The notes under the pieces: generated by a model
The model's input: only the letters and a program-made list of their open reading frames with translations
What the model was told of the DNA's origin: nothing
The model's database searches: none
Program-made: the position numbers and the translations under genes
In this document: piece by piece, positions 14,856 to 20,471 of the stretch
Layout: each line of letters begins with the position of its first letter
How positions within the stretch are numbered: position 1 is the stretch's first letter
Assembly: GCA_030620915.1 (NCBI GenBank)
Contig: JAUXIR010000002.1
Location: forward strand, 1-20,471
Reading direction: 5' to 3'
DNA: 20,471 nt
DNA from: Geopsychrobacter sp.
Lineage (GTDB): Bacteria; Desulfobacterota; Desulfuromonadia; Desulfuromonadales; Geopsychrobacteraceae

Positions 14856-15042
14856 AGCCTTTAGTTTAGCCGGAAATCACGCAAAGAGTATATTCAACCC
14901 TCTCGCGCTTTTTCAGGCCGGCCTTCCAAGCCCCGAGATCCGCTCCAATTCCACTTTATTACAGCCCTCCCCCTCTCCAGCGCACAATTCCGGTAGACTA
15001 GTAGAAACCTGTAAAGAAGCAACGGCACGGGTCCCCTGAATT

Positions 15043-15049
15043 GGAGGAG
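15043..15049 (+). promoter_or_regulatory. Strong ribosome binding site fixing the HyuA start
   Basis: GGAGGAG lies 6 nt before the ATG at 15056 and decides this start. The 200-bp divergent gap to the hemolysin III gene shows no promoter that I would call confidently; TAGACT near 14993 is a weak -10 candidate. Confidence 0.6.
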
Positions 15050-15055
15050 TAGGCG

Positions 15056-17038
15056 ATGCTGATCATCGGCGTTGATACCGGCGGCACCTTTACCGACTAC
15101 ATCTGGCAGGATGGCGAAGAACAGGGGGAATATAAGCTGCTCTCCACCCCGCAGAATCCCGCCGAAGCCGTACTGGCGGGCCTGCGGCATATCGCCGGGG
15201 AGAGACCCTATCAGCTGATTCATGGCTCGACCGTGGCGACCAATGCCCTGCTCGAAAAAAAAGGCGCCAGAACCGCGCTGATCACCAATCGAGGTTTTGA
15301 AGACCTGATTGAAATCGCCCGTCAGGACCGCCCCGAACTCTACCAGCTGCAGGTGGTCAAGAATCCGCCGCTGGTACCGGCTGAATATCGCTTCGGCCTG
15401 CCCGGCCGCGTCGATCAGAGCGGCGAGATTATCGAGGAGCTGGATGAAACAACGCTCAGTTCACTGCTGGAGGAGCTCGAAAGCGCAAACATCGAATCGA
15501 TCGCGGTGTCGCTGCTCTTCTCCTTCAGTAACCCAGAGCATGAACTGTTAATAGGTAAGTCTCTGCAATCCCTGAAGCTGCCGATCTCGCTATCGCATCA
15601 GACCCTGGCTGAATTCCGCGAATATGAACGCACCTCCACCACAGTCATCAATGCCTACGTGGCACCGAAGATGGAGTCCTATCTGGCTGAACTCGAAACG
15701 GAAGTCGGTCCCAACAGTTTCCGCATCATGCAGTCGAACGGCGGCTCGATATCGGCAAAAACCGCGCGCCGCGAATCGGTGCGCACCATCCTTTCGGGCC
15801 CGGCCGGCGGTGCCGTTGGCGCGGCAACCATCGGTCGCCAGAGCGGCCAGCATAAACTGATCAGCTTCGATATGGGCGGCACCTCGACCGATGTCAGTCT
15901 GATCGATGGCGAACTGCCGCTGACCACCGAATCGACCATCGCCGGCTATCCGGTCAAGGTGCCGATGATCGATATCCACACCGTTGGAGCCGGGGGCGGT
16001 TCCATCGCGCGCCTCGACCGCGGCGGTTCGCTGCAGGTCGGCCCGCAGAGTGCCGGAGCCGATCCCGGTCCGATCTGCTATGGCAAGGGTCAGGAGCTGA
16101 CCGTCACCGATGCCAACCTTTTTTTGGGTCGCCTGATTCCCGACCAGTTTCTCGGCGGGGAAATGACCCTGGAGGCCGCGAAGGTCGGCCTAAACATGCG
16201 GGCCTTTGCCGCCGAAATGGAGCTCGAACCGGCCGAATTGGCCGAAGGGATTCTGGCGGTGGCCAATACCACCATGGAACGCGCAATCAAGAAGATCTCG
16301 GTTGAAAAAGGATTCGATCCACGCGAATTCTGCCTCTTCTCCTTCGGCGGTGCCGGCGGCATGCATGCAGTCGATCTGGCCCGGCTGCTGCAAATCCCCA
16401 AGGTGATGATCCCTACCGCGCCGGGCATCCTGTCGGCCTGCGGCATGCTGTTTGCCGATGTCATCAAGGACTATTCCCAGACCGTGATGCTCGGCCAGGA
16501 ACAGGCCGCCCCGGCCCGACTGAAAGGGCTGTTAGCTCCGCTGGAACGACAGGCAGAAATGGACCTGCAACTCGAAGGGGTGCCGCAAAACCGGATCGAA
16601 CTCCAGCCGTTACTCGATATGCGCTACTGCGGTCAATCCTTTGAACTGATGGTGCCGCTGAGCGATGACTTCATCGCCGCTTTCCATCGGAAACATGCGC
16701 AGGTCTACGGCTACAGCAACCCGCACAGTCCGCTTGAGGTCGTCAACCTGCGCTTGAGAGCCTTCGGCCGTCCGCCGCGTCAGGCCGCGCAGAGGCTGCC
16801 GGCCGGCGGCTCTGCCCCTGAGCACCAGGCGCGACTGGGCACAAACTCAACGGTCTTCAGCGGCCAGGCGTTCGCAACCACCATCTTCGAACGTGCGAGG
16901 CTGGTCCCCGGCAATCAGATTCAGGGTCCGGCCATTCTGGTGGAATACAGTTCGACCATTGTCCTGCCGCCCGATTGCCGAGCGACGGTTGATCCCTATG
17001 GCCATCTGCTGATCGACCTGCAAGGAATTCTACCATGA
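15056..17038 (+). CDS. hyuA: Hydantoinase/oxoprolinase subunit A (HyuA family, ATP-dependent)
   Basis: This 660-residue protein is an ASKHA-type ATPase subunit. It has the N-terminal phosphate-loop motif GVDTGGTFTDY (5-15), then HGSTVATNALLE (about 61-72). Next come GFEDLIEIARQDRPELY, SGPAGGAVGA (about 247) and FDMGGTSTDVSLID (about 271). Further on are FGGAGGMHA, and PTAPGILSACGMLFAD before the C-terminal domain. Family members hydrolyse hydantoins or 5-oxoproline at the cost of ATP, or act in acetone/acetophenone carboxylation, always with a B subunit. The B subunit follows here with an ATGA overlap, so a heteromeric enzyme is likely. The exact substrate cannot be set; the gene symbol denotes the family only. 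No dedicated transporter, racemase or regulator is adjacent. Confidence 0.92.
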   Translation: MLIIGVDTGGTFTDYIWQDGEEQGEYKLLSTPQNPAEAVLAGLRHIAGERPYQLIHGSTVATNALLEKKGARTALITNRGFEDLIEIARQDRPELYQLQVVKNPPLVPAEYRFGLPGRVDQSGEIIEELDETTLSSLLEELESANIESIAVSLLFSFSNPEHELLIGKSLQSLKLPISLSHQTLAEFREYERTSTTVINAYVAPKMESYLAELETEVGPNSFRIMQSNGGSISAKTARRESVRTILSGPAGGAVGAATIGRQSGQHKLISFDMGGTSTDVSLIDGELPLTTESTIAGYPVKVPMIDIHTVGAGGGSIARLDRGGSLQVGPQSAGADPGPICYGKGQELTVTDANLFLGRLIPDQFLGGEMTLEAAKVGLNMRAFAAEMELEPAELAEGILAVANTTMERAIKKISVEKGFDPREFCLFSFGGAGGMHAVDLARLLQIPKVMIPTAPGILSACGMLFADVIKDYSQTVMLGQEQAAPARLKGLLAPLERQAEMDLQLEGVPQNRIELQPLLDMRYCGQSFELMVPLSDDFIAAFHRKHAQVYGYSNPHSPLEVVNLRLRAFGRPPRQAAQRLPAGGSAPEHQARLGTNSTVFSGQAFATTIFERARLVPGNQIQGPAILVEYSSTIVLPPDCRATVDPYGHLLIDLQGILP

Positions 17039-18606
17039 AGGTCAATCCAATCCTGCTGCAGGTTTTTCGCAACCGTTTTATCGCCATCGCCGAAGAGATG
17101 GGGGTCACCCTCGGCCGCACCTCCTTTTCGCCCAACATCAAGGAACGGCGTGATTATTCCTGCGCCCTGTTTGATGCTGGCGGCGATATGATTGCCCAGG
17201 CCGCGCATATCCCGGTCCATCTCGGCTCGATGCCGTTGTCGGTCAAGGCCGCGATTGCCGCAGTGCCGATGGCCGCCGGCGACATGGTGATGCTCAACGA
17301 CCCATTTTGTGGCGGCACCCACCTGCCCGATATCACCCTGGTCGCGCCGGTCTACCTTGACGCGTCTGTAAATCCGGCCTTTTACGTCGCCAACCGCGCC
17401 CACCATTCCGACGTCGGCGGCATGACTCCCGGTTCGATGCCGGTTTCAACCAGTATTTTCCAGGAGGGGCTGATCATTCCGCCGACCAAACTGGTGGAGC
17501 AGGGCGAGATTGATCGCAAACTGCTCGATTTCCTGTTGCGCAATGTGCGAACGCCGCAGGAACGCGAAGGAGATTTTGCCGCCCAGATCATGGCCAACCT
17601 GACCGGCGTCGACCGCTGCCGGCAGCTGATCGCCAAATACGGACAGCAGGAGGTCGATCTTTACGCCGCACACCTCAACGATTATGCCGAGCGGATGATG
17701 CGCCAGACCATCGCCGGGATTCCAGACGGTCGTTACCGGTTTGAGGACTCTCTCGATTCGGATGGATTTTCCGACCGGGAGGTGCCGCTCAAACTCTGCC
17801 TGGAGATCAATCAGGATCGGGCTCATCTCGATTTCAGCGCCTGTGCCGACCAGGTGACCGGCAGTGTCAACGCCGTCTATGCCATCACCCTCTCGGCGGT
17901 GCTCTATTGTTTCCGCAGCCTGATCGAGGAGGATGTGCCGACCAACGCCGGCATCGCCCGGCCGCTACAGATCACCACCAGGCCGGGTAGCCTGGTAGAC
18001 GCCTGCTTCCCGGCCGCGGTCGCCGGAGGCAACGTCGAAACCAGCCAGCGCATCGTCGACCTGGTGCTGGGCGCGCTGGCCAAGGCGATCCCGGCAAGAA
18101 TCCCCGCCGCCAGCCAGGGCAGCATGAACAACACCAGCATCGGCGGCCTCGATCCGCGTAGCGGCCAACCCGTCAGTTACTACGAAACCCTGGCCGGGGG
18201 CTGCGGCGCAGGCGCCGGTCGGCAGGGTGCCAGCGCTGTGCACTCGCACATGACCAATACCCTCAACACCCCGGTCGAGGCGTTGGAGTACGCCTACCCC
18301 TTCAGGGTCACCGAATACAGCATCCGCCACGATTCAGGCGGCGCGGGGAAACAGCGCGGCGGCGACGGGCTGGTCCGCGAGATTGAACTGCTGGCCGAGG
18401 CCGAGGTCACCGTCCTTTCCGAGCGGCGCAGCACGGCGCCGTACGGCTTGCAGGGTGGCGAACCTGGCAAGTCGGGGCTGAACCAGGTCATCCGCCAAGG
18501 ACAATCGGTAGTCCTGCCCGGCAAGTTCACCACCCGCCTCAAGTCGGGCGAACGCCTGCGGATTGAAACCCCCGGCGGTGGGGGCTGGGGGAGAAAAGAA
18601 AAATAA
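17035..18606 (+). CDS. hyuB: Hydantoinase/oxoprolinase subunit B (HyuB family)
   Basis: The 523-residue B subunit starts within the stop of hyuA (ATGA), implying translational coupling and a fixed ratio. The length is normal for a stand-alone B subunit. Marks include RNRFIAIAEEMGVTLGRTSFSPNIKERRDYSCALFD trimmed to its family core near the start, HIPVHLGSMP, LNDPFCGGTHLPD (about 87), RAHHSDVGGMTPGSMP (about 121), and GGGGWG close to the C-terminus. Conserved His/Asp/Cys residues in the NDP-GGTH and HHSDVGG segments are the likely metal and catalytic positions. It works with HyuA in ATP-driven ring opening or carboxylation; which of these is unresolved. The phosphatase gene follows after 45 bp on the same strand, with a weak hairpin between. 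Confidence 0.93.
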   Translation: MKVNPILLQVFRNRFIAIAEEMGVTLGRTSFSPNIKERRDYSCALFDAGGDMIAQAAHIPVHLGSMPLSVKAAIAAVPMAAGDMVMLNDPFCGGTHLPDITLVAPVYLDASVNPAFYVANRAHHSDVGGMTPGSMPVSTSIFQEGLIIPPTKLVEQGEIDRKLLDFLLRNVRTPQEREGDFAAQIMANLTGVDRCRQLIAKYGQQEVDLYAAHLNDYAERMMRQTIAGIPDGRYRFEDSLDSDGFSDREVPLKLCLEINQDRAHLDFSACADQVTGSVNAVYAITLSAVLYCFRSLIEEDVPTNAGIARPLQITTRPGSLVDACFPAAVAGGNVETSQRIVDLVLGALAKAIPARIPAASQGSMNNTSIGGLDPRSGQPVSYYETLAGGCGAGAGRQGASAVHSHMTNTLNTPVEALEYAYPFRVTEYSIRHDSGGAGKQRGGDGLVREIELLAEAEVTVLSERRSTAPYGLQGGEPGKSGLNQVIRQGQSVVLPGKFTTRLKSGERLRIETPGGGGWGRKEK

Positions 18607-18630
18607 TAAATCCATCATTCAAGGGATTTA
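18607..18630 (+). terminator. Weak hairpin between hyuB and the phosphatase gene
   Basis: TAAATCC (18607-18613) pairs with GGATTTA (18624-18630) around a 10-nt loop. The stem is AT-rich and is not followed by a T run, so it is a poor terminator; read-through into the next gene is likely. Confidence 0.2.
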
Positions 18631-18651
18631 TGCTTAGAAGATGAGGGGCCT

Positions 18652-20471
18652 ATGAAGTTCCGCACCAAACTGCTGATCCTGTTACTGACGATCACCCTTC
18701 TGCCGTTGAGCCTCAGCTTCCTTACCCAGCGCACCGCAATTCTGCATTTCGGCAACAAACTGGCGGGTGATACCCGTGCCCTGCTGAGCAGTAGTGCAGT
18801 CACCCTGCTCCACGCACTGGTCGATGATTACGGTCGGATTCTCAAACGGGATAAAGCGATGGCCCGCCTGACGCTGAAGATTCAGGCGCAGGCGGTTGAA
18901 AGAAGGCTCTTCTCTGCAGCTCCGATAGATCCCCAGCCGATCTTCTTCTCCGCCGATTACGCATCCCCGCTACGCCAGCCACAGGATCTGATGGTGAGCC
19001 AGAAACGACGACGCCCAGGCAAGGATGGCAAACTGATTCCGATACCGGTCTCCTATTCCCAGCAGGTCATTTTTCTCGCAAACGGGACAAAGCCTGAGGC
19101 GGTTACCGATGAACTCAGGCGGATGAGCAGTATGCCCGAGGTCTACCGCAGCATGCACGAGATACAACCGGATCTCTTCCTCTGGCACTATACGGCGCTG
19201 GAGTCGGGGATTCATTCCAGCTACCCCGGCAAAGGCGGCTACCCAAGCGACTATGACCCCAGGCAACGCCCCTGGTACCAAGACGCGGTCGCAAAAGGGG
19301 GGCCGATCCAACAGATCTTGACCGACTTGACGACCGGCTCGCTGATCATGACCATGGCGGAGCCGATTCATACCCCAGCGGGAAAACTGGTCGGCGTCAC
19401 GGCGCTGGATATCGACTATCGACAATTCTTTGTCGACTGGACTATTCCGGCTGACTGGACCGACCACGCCGAAAACATGGTCCTCATCTATCACGAAAAT
19501 GCATCCGATCCGCAGCAGAAAGTTGAAATTCTGCTCAACAGCCACATCCACGTCGACACTCAATCGTCGGACTGGCGGATGCCGGTAGAACGCAGGTATC
19601 TGGATCTGTCAACTGCACAATTACGCGAAATTCAACAGGATTTTCTGGCTGGGAATTCCGCCGTCCGGCAGATCCCCTATCAGGGGCAGGAAGCCCTCTG
19701 GGCCTACGGCTCGCGGATTGCGGATGAGCCCTTCCCGCTGGTGATTGTGCCCTACCGGCAGATTCTGGCCAAGGCGGTTGATGCCGAAAACGATGTCAAC
19801 CAACAGATCGCCCTGAGCATCACCATCAGCGCCGCCCTGACAATTATCGTTGTCGCCGCAGCTATCCTGTTGGCGATCAACCGTTCGCGCAGCGTCACCC
19901 AACCGATTATGCAACTGGCGACGGCGGCAAACCAACTGGCAGAAGGTAACTTTGATGCCAAAGTCGAAATTCACAGCGGTGACGAGATGGAAGACCTGGG
20001 TAATATTTTTAATGGGCTGGGTAGCCGGCTAAAAGAACGCGAGCAGATGAAACAATCGTTGATCCTGGCCAAGGAGATCCAACAACAGCTGCTGCCAGAT
20101 TCTGCCCCCAGCTGCCAGAACTTCGATCTGGCCGGATACAGCCTCTACTGTGATGAAACCGGAGGAGATTATTTCGACTTTATCCCTTTGAAGAATTCGG
20201 ATCAGGGACGAATCGGCTTAGCCGTCGGCGATGTCTCGGGACACGGCATCGGAGCCGCGCTGGTAATGGCAACCGCCCGGGGAGTTCTCCACTCGCTGGC
20301 TGAACGCCATGGCTCCGATCTCGAAAAAACCTGCAAAGAGCTCAATTACCAGCTCAGCCGCAGCACAGATGATGCCTATTTCATGACCCTATTTTATGGC
20401 ATCCTCGACCCCGCTGAGTGCTCTTTGCGTTGGATATCGGCCGGCCACGCCCCCATTTTCTTCTATCGTGC
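18652..20471 (+). CDS. dCache-HAMP-SpoIIE (PP2C-type) phosphatase, RsbU-like, C-terminus cut by window
   Basis: The frame is open from the ATG at 18652 to the window end (606 codons), with GAGG upstream. Residues about 7-24 form the first membrane span. A large periplasmic dCache sensor follows (about 35-380), with the family segment DPRQRPWY (about 202-209) and VGVTALDIDY near residue 250. The second span is about 385-408, then a HAMP domain (about 408-462). The SpoIIE/PP2C domain then begins with EIQQQLLP, TGGDYFDF (from about 503) and AVGDVSGHGIGAALVMA (from 524), which hold the metal-binding Asp residues. Such proteins dephosphorylate anti-anti-sigma factors in partner-switching pathways. 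The cache domain suggests an extracellular small-molecule signal. The end of the phosphatase domain is missing from view. Confidence 0.92.
   Translation, partial: MKFRTKLLILLLTITLLPLSLSFLTQRTAILHFGNKLAGDTRALLSSSAVTLLHALVDDYGRILKRDKAMARLTLKIQAQAVERRLFSAAPIDPQPIFFSADYASPLRQPQDLMVSQKRRRPGKDGKLIPIPVSYSQQVIFLANGTKPEAVTDELRRMSSMPEVYRSMHEIQPDLFLWHYTALESGIHSSYPGKGGYPSDYDPRQRPWYQDAVAKGGPIQQILTDLTTGSLIMTMAEPIHTPAGKLVGVTALDIDYRQFFVDWTIPADWTDHAENMVLIYHENASDPQQKVEILLNSHIHVDTQSSDWRMPVERRYLDLSTAQLREIQQDFLAGNSAVRQIPYQGQEALWAYGSRIADEPFPLVIVPYRQILAKAVDAENDVNQQIALSITISAALTIIVVAAAILLAINRSRSVTQPIMQLATAANQLAEGNFDAKVEIHSGDEMEDLGNIFNGLGSRLKEREQMKQSLILAKEIQQQLLPDSAPSCQNFDLAGYSLYCDETGGDYFDFIPLKNSDQGRIGLAVGDVSGHGIGAALVMATARGVLHSLAERHGSDLEKTCKELNYQLSRSTDDAYFMTLFYGILDPAECSLRWISAGHAPIFFYR

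Overview
The window reads as chromosomal DNA from a free-living Gram-negative bacterium. The signalling style is two-component and c-di-GMP proteins, an HDOD-domain kinase and a dCache-HAMP-SpoIIE phosphatase. Together with exported proteins, a flavodoxin-type HemG and a membrane SpeE-like protein, it suggests a deltaproteobacterial (Desulfuromonadales-like) anaerobe or facultative relative. That assignment is inference from gene content; there is no rRNA or other phylogenetic marker. No tRNA, rRNA, CRISPR array, transposase or phage gene was found.

Left part, 1-5768, all on the minus strand. In transcription order: a tandem-GAF protein, an old-yellow-enzyme family oxidoreductase, a small SAM methyltransferase, a 119-residue unknown, HemG (protoporphyrinogen oxidase), two micro-ORFs, a 75-residue Cys/His-rich protein, a 206-residue exported unknown, a 79-residue Cys-rich protein, and the first 49 residues of a low-specificity L-threonine aldolase that runs off the window. 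The stretch 1112-1695 is poor in recognisable genes and holds overlapping micro-ORFs.

Centre, 5769-10481. A 408-bp divergent intergenic region carries a 9-bp dyad over a TATAAT and a run of strong hairpins. It precedes a plus-strand pair: a soluble HDOD-GAF histidine kinase and a REC-PAS-GGDEF-EAL response regulator. These two probably form one pathway that turns an intracellular signal into a change in c-di-GMP.

Right part, 10482-20471. An extended -10 promoter leads into a GC-rich two-gene operon: an exported protein-L-isoaspartate methyltransferase whose stop overlaps the start of a polytopic SpeE-like membrane protein. A 342-bp gap with a possible small RNA and a terminator follows, then a minus-strand hemolysin III/PAQR protein. 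Divergent from it is a hydantoinase/oxoprolinase pair (HyuA and HyuB, ATGA-coupled). Last is the first 606 residues of a membrane dCache-HAMP-SpoIIE phosphatase, cut by the window end.

Most genes belong to known families. The best candidates for something undescribed are the structured leader at about 5845-6100, the exported Pcm/SpeE-like pair, and the micro-ORF cluster near 1438-1655.
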